This document shows, piece by piece, positions 7,712 through 15,247 of a stretch of DNA of 40,936 nt. Source of the stretch: an uncultured Clostridia bacterium (GTDB taxonomy: Bacteria > Bacillota > Clostridia > Oscillospirales > Acutalibacteraceae); assembly GCA_944380765.1 (NCBI GenBank), contig CALWIO010000003.1, positions 65,701-106,636 on the forward strand, read 5' to 3'. The translations under genes and the position numbers were made by a program. Within the stretch, counting starts at the first letter, position 1. Each line of letters starts with the position of its first letter. The notes under the pieces were generated by a model that worked only from the letters and a program-made list of their open reading frames with translations, searched no databases and was not told the origin of the DNA.

Positions 7712-8508
7712 TCGTCATCATCCTCCTGCTTGTAAATATATCTTGAATTGTTAATCGCTATACCGAGCATAATGGCTATATCAACCGCCACGCCGAGTAT
7801 AACGAGAAGCCAACCGCGGTTCCAGCTGACAACAAGGTGCGCTCCTAAAATAACATAGAGCATTGCCGCCGCCGCGGGGATATATATGAAATAGTTTATT
7901 ATTCTGAATTTCTGACGGGTAATGCGCGCGAAAATTCCGTCCGAAATGAACATCACTATAATGCCGGCGGGTATAATAGTCCACGCAAGCTCCATGTCAA
8001 AGGCAACCAGAGCGGTGAGGAAGGCGAAAACGGTGACGAGCATTATCGAGCCTGCCACAAGTATTCTCGCAATCGGGTGGAAAATCCTTTTCATTCTGCA
8101 AAGCCTTTTAATAAGGAAGCTTAAAAGGAAAATCACTATCGCGAAAACTCCGCCGACTATAATAAGCCATGTAACGCCCCAGCGGCCGGTTGCGAAGCTG
8201 AGCGCGAAGTACAAAAGGAACATAAGCACGGCAAAAAGCACCGTTCCTATGGCTATTACCTTGCGCATGAGCGAAGCGCGTTTTTTAAGCCTGTACTCCT
8301 CGGCAAATTTGGCGTATTCCGCTTTAAGGTCAGGGTGTTCGTCCTTAATTAAGTCGTACACCACATTGTCGTCGCTGAGTCCGCTCGCCGTTACCTCGTT
8401 TGCCCTTTCGGTGATTTCATCGAGCAGCTTGCGCTTGAAGCGGTAAAGCGCGGGAGTATCGGCAATTCCGGCGCAGGAATTTTCGATATACTCAACAAAA
8501 TCTTTCAT
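7696..8508 (-). CDS. HAAS-domain (DUF1700-like) multispanning membrane protein
   Basis: 270 residues from ATG 8508, preceded by AAGGAGGGG at 8 nt; the longer in-frame reading would start inside the promoter. The N-terminal 75 residues are a helical HAAS-like domain (FKRKLLDEITERANEV, then GLSDDNVVYDLIKDEHPD), followed by about six membrane helices and a short acidic tail. HAAS proteins are usually encoded next to PadR-type regulators and are thought to sense or signal at the membrane; here the divergent neighbour is a different HTH protein. It is co-transcribed with the acyltransferase. Confidence 0.75.
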   Translation of the reverse strand: MKDFVEYIENSCAGIADTPALYRFKRKLLDEITERANEVTASGLSDDNVVYDLIKDEHPDLKAEYAKFAEEYRLKKRASLMRKVIAIGTVLFAVLMFLLYFALSFATGRWGVTWLIIVGGVFAIVIFLLSFLIKRLCRMKRIFHPIARILVAGSIMLVTVFAFLTALVAFDMELAWTIIPAGIIVMFISDGIFARITRQKFRIINYFIYIPAAAAMLYVILGAHLVVSWNRGWLLVILGVAVDIAIMLGIAINNSRYIYKQEDDDEWNDD

Positions 8509-8539
8509 AATACATCCCCTCCTTATTGTCTGTGATTTA

Positions 8540-8568
8540 ATTATAACAAGCCGCGGAATTTTGCGCAA
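8540..8568 (-). promoter_or_regulatory. Promoter of the HAAS-acyltransferase operon with TTGCGCAA palindrome
   Basis: On the minus strand TTGCGC (8563-8568), a 17-bp spacer and a perfect TATAAT (8540-8545). The -35 box is part of an 8-bp palindrome TTGCGCAA (8561-8568), which recurs at the divergent promoter. Confidence 0.7.
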
Positions 8569-8626
8569 CACCATTTTTGAGCATTGGCTTTATATTTTTT
8601 TATTTTCACAGCGGACCTGCCGCCTG

Positions 8627-8655
8627 TTGCGCAAACGGGCGAGCCGTGATATACT
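8627..8655 (+). promoter_or_regulatory. Promoter of the HTH membrane gene with TTGCGCAA palindrome
   Basis: TTGCGC (8627-8632), a 17-bp spacer and TATACT (8650-8655), 24 bp before the start codon. The -35 box again lies in TTGCGCAA (8627-8634). The wider match to the divergent promoter is TGTTGCGCAAA in the same orientation relative to each gene. Confidence 0.7.
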
Positions 8656-8679
8656 TAAAGAAAACGGGAGGGAAAGCAA

Positions 8680-9579
8680 ATGGCGAAAAGAACTATTGAG
8701 GATTTCCGCGCCGAATACGGCGTGTGGCAAAACGAGCTTGCCGAAAGGCTGGGAATTGAGCAAGCACAGCTTGAAGCCGCCGAGCAGGCGGAAACGGCTC
8801 CCGAAGAGCTTGCCGAAAAGATAATACGGCTTTATTCCCTGCCCGGCGATTATTTTACCTTTGACCCCTCGGCGCGCGAGCTTCGCTTTACGCCGAAAAG
8901 GCCGTTTTTGTATTTTGCCGGGGTGTGTGTTGTCTGGTTTGCGGCGTTAAACTTCATTTTGGCGCTGATAAGCTTTCCGAACATAATTATAAGCGTCTTG
9001 CACCCCGAATCACAGTCTGTGCTGCTTGACCTTTTAACCGAGTTTTGCAGTACGGCAGTATATATTTTTTCTGGAATTTATCTGACCTCTTTCATAATTA
9101 AAAAAACCTCCTATTCCCCCTCAATACGTAAATACGATTATTTTATCCCCTGTCTTTCTGTTTTTTTGCTGCAAGCGGTTGTTGTTTTAACGCCCGCTGT
9201 CAGAACTGATGACGGCAATATAATACTGTACTCCCTTGCAACGCTGCCTTTTGAGCTGCTATCCGTGCTGTGCTGCGCGCTCTTCCTTTATTTTTTCTTA
9301 ACCGCAACCGGCAAAAAGCAAAAAACCGGGCTTTATATTATTTTTGCTCTGCCCACCGCTTCATATCTGATTTATTTTGTTTCGCTTTTCTTTTACGAAA
9401 CACCGGTTCATACTTTTATTTCCTGTGCGGCAACGCTGTTTTTGCTCATTCTGCAAATTCCTGTTTTAATTCTTTCTCTTAAAAAGGAATCAAAGCTTTT
9501 AAACGCGGCAGCGGCAGCGCTTCCCGCGCTCTCGATACTGACGCCCTCAGCGGCGGTGGCAGTAATCACGCTGATTTAA
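8680..9579 (+). CDS. HTH-domain protein with C-terminal membrane helices
   Basis: 299 residues. The first about 60 residues resemble a small XRE-type helix-turn-helix (WQNELAERLGIEQAQLEAAE); the rest has about seven hydrophobic helices between residues 85 and 297. Membrane-bound HTH proteins of this kind can act as regulators tied to envelope signals. ATG 8680 follows GGGAGG. The gene is transcribed away from the HAAS operon, and both promoters carry the same palindrome, so it is a candidate regulator of the pair. The HTH call is by eye; the N-terminus could be a degenerate non-DNA-binding fold. Confidence 0.6.
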   Translation: MAKRTIEDFRAEYGVWQNELAERLGIEQAQLEAAEQAETAPEELAEKIIRLYSLPGDYFTFDPSARELRFTPKRPFLYFAGVCVVWFAALNFILALISFPNIIISVLHPESQSVLLDLLTEFCSTAVYIFSGIYLTSFIIKKTSYSPSIRKYDYFIPCLSVFLLQAVVVLTPAVRTDDGNIILYSLATLPFELLSVLCCALFLYFFLTATGKKQKTGLYIIFALPTASYLIYFVSLFFYETPVHTFISCAATLFLLILQIPVLILSLKKESKLLNAAAAALPALSILTPSAAVAVITLI

Positions 9580-9619
9580 CTGCGGCGGCGCTTTAATTTT
9601 CCGCCTTTTAATCAATCAA

Positions 9620-9650
9620 AAAGCCCCCTTTTCGGGGGCTTTCTCAGTTT
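9620..9650 (+). terminator. Terminator after the HTH membrane gene
   Basis: AAAGCCCCC and GGGGGCTTT form a 9-bp stem around TTTTC, followed by a T-rich stretch (TTTTTG). Confidence 0.8.
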
Positions 9651-9676
9651 TTGCGTATTTTTTGTAAAAACCGCGC

Positions 9677-9925
9677 TCAGCTCTGAGCGTCAATATACTG
9701 CGGAACCTCCGAGTACACCCTGAAACCGCCGTCAAAGGTAAAGGTGTTGCCGAAAATGTCGGTATGATAAATAACCGGCTCGCCGTTAACCAGCGCGGTC
9801 TCTCCGCTTGAAGTCTTTACATAGTGCGCCGGAGCATAGTAGAAGAAAACCAAAAGGAATATATCAAGCGCCAGCAAAACCGCGGCTGCGGCGATTTTTA
9901 CTTTTTTGTTTTTAAAAAGCTTCAT
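9677..9925 (-). CDS. Hypothetical small single-span membrane protein
   Basis: 82 residues: a lysine-rich start (MKLFKNKKVK), one membrane helix or signal anchor (about 11-32) and a polar C-terminal part of about 50 residues (HYVKTSSGETALVNGEPV, then a GFRVYSEVPQYIDAQ end). I do not recognise a family. GGGGAGGGAAG precedes the ATG at 9925, which supports real translation. It follows the decarboxylase beta and gamma genes by 82 bp on the same strand, but nothing in the sequence ties it to that complex. Confidence 0.55.
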   Translation of the reverse strand: MKLFKNKKVKIAAAAVLLALDIFLLVFFYYAPAHYVKTSSGETALVNGEPVIYHTDIFGNTFTFDGGFRVYSEVPQYIDAQS

Positions 9926-10007
9926 AACATCTTCCCTCCCCGTTTACGGAAAAATCCTGTTACCGACAGCGCCGGTACGGTTATTACACAGGTGTTTTTT
10001 GCAGGGT

Positions 10008-10202
10008 TTATTCCTTATCGTTGTCCTTCTTTTTTTCGGACAGCTTGATGGCCGCTTTGTTAAGCAGCGTAGTCGCAACGATTATTACGAGCATAACAAG
10101 GATAATGCAGAGCATTCCCATTCCCATATAATAGAGGTTATGCACAAATTCCATGGGCTGAAAATTTATGGCGAAAAACGCCGTCAAGAAATTAGCAAGC
10201 AT
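10008..10202 (-). CDS. OadG-like gamma subunit of a Na+-translocating decarboxylase
   Basis: 64 residues with one long membrane helix (about 25-47) and a charged C-terminal tail (KLSEKKKDNDKE). Size, topology and position immediately after an OadB-type gene fit the small gamma/OadG subunit, which holds the peripheral decarboxylase subunit to the membrane. Sequence conservation in this family is low, so the call depends on context. The ATG at 10202 follows AAGGGGG, which overlaps the end of the beta gene. The Zn-binding His-rich tail found in some OadG proteins is not seen. Confidence 0.65.
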   Translation of the reverse strand: MLANFLTAFFAINFQPMEFVHNLYYMGMGMLCIILVMLVIIVATTLLNKAAIKLSEKKKDNDKE

Positions 10203-10214
10203 AGTTTATCCCCC

Positions 10215-11360
10215 TTATTTCATAAAGAAGTTAAGAATAAGTCCTCCGGCTATAACCGAAGCTATCTGACCGGAAACATTTACGCCTATCGAGTGCATAA
10301 GCAAAAAGTTCTGCGGGTCCTCTTTAAGTCCCATCTTATGAACTATTCTGCCGGACATCGGGAAAGCGGAAATACCGGCGGCACCTATCATCGGGTTGAT
10401 TTTCTTGTCCTTTTTAAGGAAGAGGTTTATAATTTTTGCGAACACAACTCCACCTGCCGTATCGAAAACAAAGGCGAAAAGTCCGAGTCCCATAATAAGC
10501 AGCGTGTCAACCGCGAGAAAGCTCTCGTAGTGCATTTTTGTGGCGATTGTGATGCCGAGGAATATGGTGATGAGGTTAGCGAGCACCTTCTGAGCCGTTT
10601 CCGAAAGGGAATTGAGCACTCCGCATTCACGGATAAGGTTGCCGAACATCAAAAATCCTACAAGCGAAACCGAAGCGGGAGCTATGCAGCCGGCAACAAT
10701 CGTAATGATGATGGGGAAGAGGATTCTTGTAATCTTCTTAACCTCAACCTGCTGATAGGGCATACGGATGAGGCGCTCTTTTTTGGTGGTGAGCAGCTTG
10801 ATAACCGGCGGCTGAATAATGGGCACCAGCGCCATGTAGGAATAGGCGGCGACCATTATGGCTCCGAGATACTCAGAGTTGAGCTTGTTGGCAACAACAA
10901 TCGAGGTCGGGCCGTCCGCGGCGCCGATGATGGCGATTGAAGCCGCGTCGTTTATCGGGAAGAACATTGACGCAAGGCACAGAGTGAAGAAAATTCCGAA
11001 CTGAGCCGCCGCGCCGAAAATCATCAGCTTGGGATTTGAAAGCAGCGGGCCGAAATCAATCATGGCGCCTATACCGATAAACAGTATCAGTGGAAACAGC
11101 TCGTTTGCAATACCCGCGTTAAAAAGAACGCTCAGAGCGCCCTCCTCATCACCCTGGGTAATAGCTCCCGAAAGGGGCAGGTTTACTAAAATCGCGCCGA
11201 AGCCCATGGGCAGCAAAAGCGTAGGCTCCATATCCTTTTTAATGGCGAGATAAATAAGTATTCCGCCGATTACCCACATTACGAGCATTCTCCAGTCAAA
11301 TTCAAGAAAATTGCCGTAGAGAATTTCAAATTCGCTTAAAAAATCAAGAAGCTTTTCCAT
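10215..11360 (-). CDS. Na+-translocating decarboxylase beta subunit (OadB/GcdB/MmdB type)
   Basis: 381 residues, about nine or more membrane helices. The hallmark GAADGPTSIVVANKL is present, as is the acidic region near the start of that helix used for Na+ binding in the family. The beta subunit moves Na+ out of the cell when a carboxybiotin is decarboxylated. Relatives serve oxaloacetate, glutaconyl-CoA or methylmalonyl-CoA decarboxylases, and the sequence alone does not say which. No alpha (carboxyltransferase) or biotin-carrier gene is in the window, although these are often adjacent. The gamma-like gene follows by 12 bp. Confidence 0.9.
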   Translation of the reverse strand: MEKLLDFLSEFEILYGNFLEFDWRMLVMWVIGGILIYLAIKKDMEPTLLLPMGFGAILVNLPLSGAITQGDEEGALSVLFNAGIANELFPLILFIGIGAMIDFGPLLSNPKLMIFGAAAQFGIFFTLCLASMFFPINDAASIAIIGAADGPTSIVVANKLNSEYLGAIMVAAYSYMALVPIIQPPVIKLLTTKKERLIRMPYQQVEVKKITRILFPIIITIVAGCIAPASVSLVGFLMFGNLIRECGVLNSLSETAQKVLANLITIFLGITIATKMHYESFLAVDTLLIMGLGLFAFVFDTAGGVVFAKIINLFLKKDKKINPMIGAAGISAFPMSGRIVHKMGLKEDPQNFLLMHSIGVNVSGQIASVIAGGLILNFFMK

Positions 11361-11442
11361 TTTACTCTCCTTTATATTTTATATATTAAAAAGGAAATGC
11401 CGTATCTGCAAAAATCCTTTAAAACCTCTTATGAATAAAAAT

Positions 11443-11471
11443 ATTGTAGCATACTTGAAATTACAATTCAA
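11443..11471 (-). promoter_or_regulatory. Promoter of the decarboxylase beta-gamma genes
   Basis: On the minus strand TTGAAT (11466-11471), 17 bp, TACAAT (11443-11448). An 80-nt leader precedes the start at 11360. Confidence 0.55.
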
Positions 11472-11496
11472 GACTTAAACAGCCGTTTAAAAACTA

Positions 11497-11523
11497 AAAA
11501 AGGGAGCAAAATTTACGCTCCCT
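11497..11523 (-). terminator. Terminator overlapping the stop of the diguanylate cyclase gene
   Basis: On the minus strand GGGAGCGTAAA begins a stem that closes with GCTCCC and runs into TTTTTT. The left arm lies inside the coding sequence and the stop codon (11513-11515) is in the loop region. Confidence 0.75.
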
Positions 11524-12706
11524 GATTTTTATAAATTCTGTTTTCGCATGAAAGGCAGTTCTTGCCGCTTTTTTTGGCGTTGTAAAGCTGTTCGTCCGCC
11601 TTTTCCACATATCCCGCGAGGGTTAAATCCCCGTCCTTTTCAAAATCCACCGCGTAAACTCCCGCGCTGACGGTTATGCGCGCGGCGGCAGGGTCTATTT
11701 CACGCAGGGATATTTCCGAAATAAGCTTCGCCACATAGTTCAGAAAGCTCTCCACATCTTTCTGAGCGGTCGCCACCACAAACTCCTCGCCCCCGTAGCG
11801 AGCACAGATGTCGGTAGGCCGCGAAAATCCGTCGCGCAGACCGGAAGCCACCGCTATTAAGCACTTGTCGCCCTTTAAATGGCCGTAGGTGTCGTTGTAT
11901 TTTTTGAAATCGTCAATATCCACCATCATAATGCAGAGAGTGTAGCCGTTGCTGCGGCAGAAGCTTTCAAGATAAGGAAACCTGCTGCGGAATCCCCGGC
12001 GGTTGATAATTCCCGTAAGCGCGTCGCCGTTGGCGGAATATTCCAGCCTTTTGGTTGTGATTTTATCGGAGATATAGTAATAAAATCTTATGAACGAGAG
12101 AATCTGAGCGAAAACGGTTATGCACGCGGCTACAATTATGTATGACGCCTTGCCGTGAACAATTACCAGCACCGTTATTTCTATGGCGGCGGCTATAATA
12201 TAGTAAAAGGCTTTTGTGACCGGCTCCAAAATGGGCAGAAGCGTAAACACCGCCAGAAACGCCAGATAGTTGTTGATAGTTCCCCTGTCGAAAAGCTCCA
12301 TAACCGAATACGCCACAGCCTGGAACATATAAATCGTCCAGTAAATCAGGTACATACGCCTTTTTCTGCGGTCGTTGTGGCGGCTTCTTTTAAGCTCGCG
12401 GTTAATTAAGAAGATAAGGAAAATCGAGAGAATGAAAAACGCCAGAAACGCAAAGAAAAACCTTGAACCGTAGTTGAAGGTGATTTTTGTTATGAGCGCC
12501 CACAGCATGCCGCTGCCTTCAATAACGATAAGAGCGATTGAGGCGGGAACGGTTCTTATGAAATTGGTATGTATTCTTTCCTGCTCAATCTCGCGGTACA
12601 TGGGATTATCCCCGTTTTTGCCGCGCCTCGCTTCAATAATGCCCTGTGTTTTAAGAAAATACTTTTCTCTTATCTTTGAGATTTCCTCGGCAATATTTTC
12701 AAGCAC
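11513..12706 (-). CDS. Membrane-bound diguanylate cyclase (GGDEF)
   Basis: 397 residues. About six membrane helices (roughly 35-215) precede a GGDEF domain (about 225-385). The active site reads GGEEF and the metal-binding MVDIDDFKKYNDTYGH segment is intact, so c-di-GMP synthesis is expected. RPTD lies five residues before GGEEF, which is the position of the RxxD inhibitory site, so product feedback is likely. The membrane part has no family I can name and probably acts as sensor. Start is GTG 12706, chosen because AAAGGAG lies 9 nt upstream; no earlier in-frame start has a site. Confidence 0.9.
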   Translation of the reverse strand: MLENIAEEISKIREKYFLKTQGIIEARRGKNGDNPMYREIEQERIHTNFIRTVPASIALIVIEGSGMLWALITKITFNYGSRFFFAFLAFFILSIFLIFLINRELKRSRHNDRRKRRMYLIYWTIYMFQAVAYSVMELFDRGTINNYLAFLAVFTLLPILEPVTKAFYYIIAAAIEITVLVIVHGKASYIIVAACITVFAQILSFIRFYYYISDKITTKRLEYSANGDALTGIINRRGFRSRFPYLESFCRSNGYTLCIMMVDIDDFKKYNDTYGHLKGDKCLIAVASGLRDGFSRPTDICARYGGEEFVVATAQKDVESFLNYVAKLISEISLREIDPAAARITVSAGVYAVDFEKDGDLTLAGYVEKADEQLYNAKKSGKNCLSCENRIYKNQGA

Positions 12707-12742
12707 CCGTCCTCGCTCCTTTCGTTGTGTTTTGTATTTTTT

Positions 12743-12771
12743 AGTTTAACATATATCGATTTTTTTCGCAA
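12743..12771 (-). promoter_or_regulatory. Promoter of the diguanylate cyclase gene
   Basis: On the minus strand TTGCGA (12766-12771), 17 bp, TAAACT (12743-12748), about 37 nt before the GTG start. Confidence 0.5.
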
Positions 12772-12862
12772 CCGCTGATTAAAAAAACATCTCCCTGTAA
12801 CACAAAATTCCTTTTGCCATAGAATGGTACTGTCAGATAACTTTATACGGGAGGAAATTATT

Positions 12863-13714
12863 ATGTCTGAAAACAGAAGCTGCATTGCCAATGACAAAAT
12901 GCCGTCAAAAATAAAGGAAGCCGTCTGCATTGACACTAACCGCGTATATGACTCCTGCGCCGACAAGGACTGCCTTGAAGATTTAAGGGTGTATTTCACC
13001 GACTCGGCTCAGTGCGTAATCGACCGCGCCACAAGCGTCAGATGCCGCGGAAGCGAGGTACTTAACGCTTTTATTGAGGTTGAGAGAGTACCCTTTAACA
13101 GAGGCTTTTACTCCGTGGATATAACCTATTTCTTCAAGGTTTGCCTTGATGTTTTCTGCGGACCGGCAAACTCACCCACAACGGTTGAGGGGCTTGCCAC
13201 CTTCTCGAAAAAATGTATTCTCTACGGCTCGGAGGGAAATGTAAAGGTATTCTCCTCGGAATTTTCCTGCAACGAGCTTGACCGCCAGCTTGATATGGTC
13301 ACCACCAATCCGAAAGCAAAGGTACAGACGGTTGACCCGATATGCCTTGAAGCCAAGCTGTGCCGTCCGCACGACTGCTGCTCAGCCTGTTCGTGCGCAA
13401 AGCCTCCGCGCCTGCCCCACTGCGTTTGCCGCTGCTTTGAGGGCGACTTTGACTGCTGCGAGCACGAGCCGGAAAAAGCGGTAACCGTAACGCTGGGAAT
13501 TTTCACCATTGTTCAGCTTGAAAGAGATGTTCAGCTGCTTATTCCCGCCTACGATTTCTGCATACCCAGCAAAGAGTGCAGATGCGAAACCGACAACCCC
13601 TGCGACGCGTTCCGCAAAATCCAGTTCCCGGTTGACGAGTTTTTCCCGCCCAAAGAGGGCTGCTTAAAGGACAGCTATCCGGCAGGAAGCTGCGGCTGCG
13701 GCTGCCCGGAATAA
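12863..13714 (+). CDS. Cys-rich conserved clostridial protein of unknown function
   Basis: 283 residues from ATG 12863 (GGGAGG upstream; a longer reading from 12824 would cover the ribosome site). I count 29 cysteines. They are densest at about 160-205 (CRPHDCCSACSCAKPP, then CVCRCFEG and DCCEHE) and at the end (GSCGCGCPE). Between the Cys clusters are beta-rich stretches such as RGFYSVDITYFFKV and a YGSEG motif. I recall similar proteins in many Clostridia but no assigned function. High Cys content and no signal peptide would fit a cytoplasmically made spore-coat-like or metal-binding protein; both are guesses. It stands alone between a GGDEF gene and a large non-coding gap. Confidence 0.75.
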   Translation: MSENRSCIANDKMPSKIKEAVCIDTNRVYDSCADKDCLEDLRVYFTDSAQCVIDRATSVRCRGSEVLNAFIEVERVPFNRGFYSVDITYFFKVCLDVFCGPANSPTTVEGLATFSKKCILYGSEGNVKVFSSEFSCNELDRQLDMVTTNPKAKVQTVDPICLEAKLCRPHDCCSACSCAKPPRLPHCVCRCFEGDFDCCEHEPEKAVTVTLGIFTIVQLERDVQLLIPAYDFCIPSKECRCETDNPCDAFRKIQFPVDEFFPPKEGCLKDSYPAGSCGCGCPE

Positions 13715-14090
13715 TTCCCGAAAGTAAAAACCGCGCCTGAACGACAAACGGAAAAATCCCCTTTAACAAAAAGCGATTTTCTAAAACCGCATAACAAACC
13801 CGGCTTTAACAGACGAAAACAGCCGAAACACCCAAACGCCGAAAAATACCCCGCGGTAAATTAAAATTGAGGTAAGTTTGATTAGGGCAAAACGCTCGCA
13901 ACCGCCTGCGGTTGGGCGGTTATTCCGGCAACGTCAACCGCCTGCGAAAATTTTTCGGGTAACTGCCGGCGCGGGGGCAAATTAAGCGTCACACATTAAA
14001 ATCCGCGCCTGTCCTTTGGGACAGACGCGGAATGTTTTTGCGTTTTTCGGCATTGCCGATTGCTTGATTTTTCCTGCCGTTTACGGCTTA
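13715..14090. other. 376-bp gap without a gene; small inverted and direct repeats
   Basis: No convincing reading frame with a ribosome site. About 13720-13860 is strongly A/C-rich on the plus strand. A 12-mer CAACCGCCTGCG occurs twice (13899-13910 and 13935-13946). AACCGCC (13900-13906) pairs with GGCGGTT (13915-13921) as a hairpin with no T run. A larger hairpin at 14002-14031 is listed as a terminator. The rest shows nothing I can name. Confidence 0.5.
14002..14037. terminator. Hairpin between convergent genes, possible bidirectional terminator
   Basis: TCCGCG-C-CTGTCC pairs with GGACAG-A-CGCGGA around TTTG with one mismatch. On the plus strand it is followed by ATGTTTTTG, on the minus strand by TTTTAAT. 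It lies between the Cys-rich gene (plus) and the lipoprotein gene (minus). Confidence 0.55.
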
Positions 14091-15221
14091 TTATTCCGCC
14101 GCGTCGCTCCAGCCGAACTGATAGTTAAGCGATGAGGTGCAGGGAAACTCAACCGTTACCGTGCCGTATTTTTCGAGCGCGCCCGTAAAGGTTACGCTGG
14201 CGGTAACGAGCATATTTTTATTGAAAGTAACATAAGTCATTTCATCGGTCTCAGCGTTGATTCCTGCCGTAATGGTGCAGGGGTCAAAGCTGATTTCATA
14301 GGAATTGAGCGTCATATAGGCGGAAGCCTTTTCAAATTCCTCAAAAACAGTCTCCTGGTCGCGGACAGTAAAGGCTTTTTTGACGCTTTCCTCCTCGGGC
14401 TTTACGGTAATGCAGATTGTTCTGTTAAGCTCGGAGGGGATAAAGATATACTCGCCCTCCTCGTCCTCGGCGTTGTCGCCGTTTTCGTCAAGAGCGTGAA
14501 CAAGCGTAGGAACAACCGAGGAATAAATGGGATATGTATGCGTTTCCTCGTCGGTATAAAGGTCGGCAAGAGTCAGATAGCTCGCGGCTTTCTCGCCGAA
14601 GGGATACATAATATCCGTAAGGTCGTCGCCGTAGTTTGTGGCTTCGTCCTGCGAACGGTTCATAAGATAGCCGCCGATATCCGAAAGCATTGTGTCGGAA
14701 TACAGTCTGAACGCGGCCAAGAGTTCGTCCTGACCGTCAAGAAGCTCGCCGTCGGGAGATTTAAAGGCGATTCTGCCCGAACCGTTGTCAATCCAGAAGC
14801 TCTCGCTGTAAGAGACTCTCGCGCTGCCGTTTTCCTTAATATCGTTCAGTAGCGAATTGTAATAGTCGAGCACCTGCTGCTGATTTGCGGTGAGTTTTGC
14901 CATATCCTCGTCCGAAATAAGAGCGAGCACATCTTCAAAGCACTCGTCCGAGCCGTATTTAGCCACTATTTCGTAATAGGAAAGCTCAACGGTTTTGTCG
15001 TCGGTCTTTTTGTTTGTGTTCTCAAAGAGGGTAGCCAGCTTGTCGCCCGAAAGCACTGTGCGCAGCTGACCGTATGTAAACACAAAGGAGGCGTCGTTCA
15101 AATCCGTTTTGACCTTAGCCTCAACGGGCGACTCGGTATTTGCCGAGCAGCCGGCAAACGCCGCCGCCATAAACACAACAGCCATTACGGCGCTTACTAT
15201 TTTTCTCATTTTTGTTTTCAT
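14091..15221 (-). CDS. Putative lipoprotein of unknown function
   Basis: 376 residues. The N-terminus has a signal peptide with lipobox AAFAGCS, so Cys25 should be lipidated and the protein tethered outside the membrane. The mature part is acidic and has no motif I recognise; it contains a YSESFWIDNGSGRIAFKSPDG segment and a beta-rich C-terminal third. It starts 27 bp after the M28 peptidase gene, and the ATG at 15221 has AAGGGAG at 8 nt, so the two are probably one operon. A substrate-binding protein is not indicated by fold signatures. Confidence 0.7.
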   Translation of the reverse strand: MKTKMRKIVSAVMAVVFMAAAFAGCSANTESPVEAKVKTDLNDASFVFTYGQLRTVLSGDKLATLFENTNKKTDDKTVELSYYEIVAKYGSDECFEDVLALISDEDMAKLTANQQQVLDYYNSLLNDIKENGSARVSYSESFWIDNGSGRIAFKSPDGELLDGQDELLAAFRLYSDTMLSDIGGYLMNRSQDEATNYGDDLTDIMYPFGEKAASYLTLADLYTDEETHTYPIYSSVVPTLVHALDENGDNAEDEEGEYIFIPSELNRTICITVKPEEESVKKAFTVRDQETVFEEFEKASAYMTLNSYEISFDPCTITAGINAETDEMTYVTFNKNMLVTASVTFTGALEKYGTVTVEFPCTSSLNYQFGWSDAAE

Positions 15222-15247
15222 ATATAAATCTCCCTTTCACGGTGAAA

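Noticed and set aside
8680..9579. Calling the HTH membrane gene a PadR regulator because of the HAAS neighbour
   Set aside because: The N-terminus looks like an XRE-type fold, not a PadR winged helix, and the rest is membrane-spanning.
9906..10940. 344-codon plus-strand frame opposite the decarboxylase genes
   Set aside because: Its product is His/Asn/Arg-rich without any domain, and the opposite strand encodes clear OadB and OadG-like proteins with ribosome sites.
13880..13960. tRNA-like or known small-RNA fold in the gap after the Cys-rich gene
   Set aside because: No cloverleaf, no CCA end and no T-loop sequence; only one short hairpin and a duplicated 12-mer.
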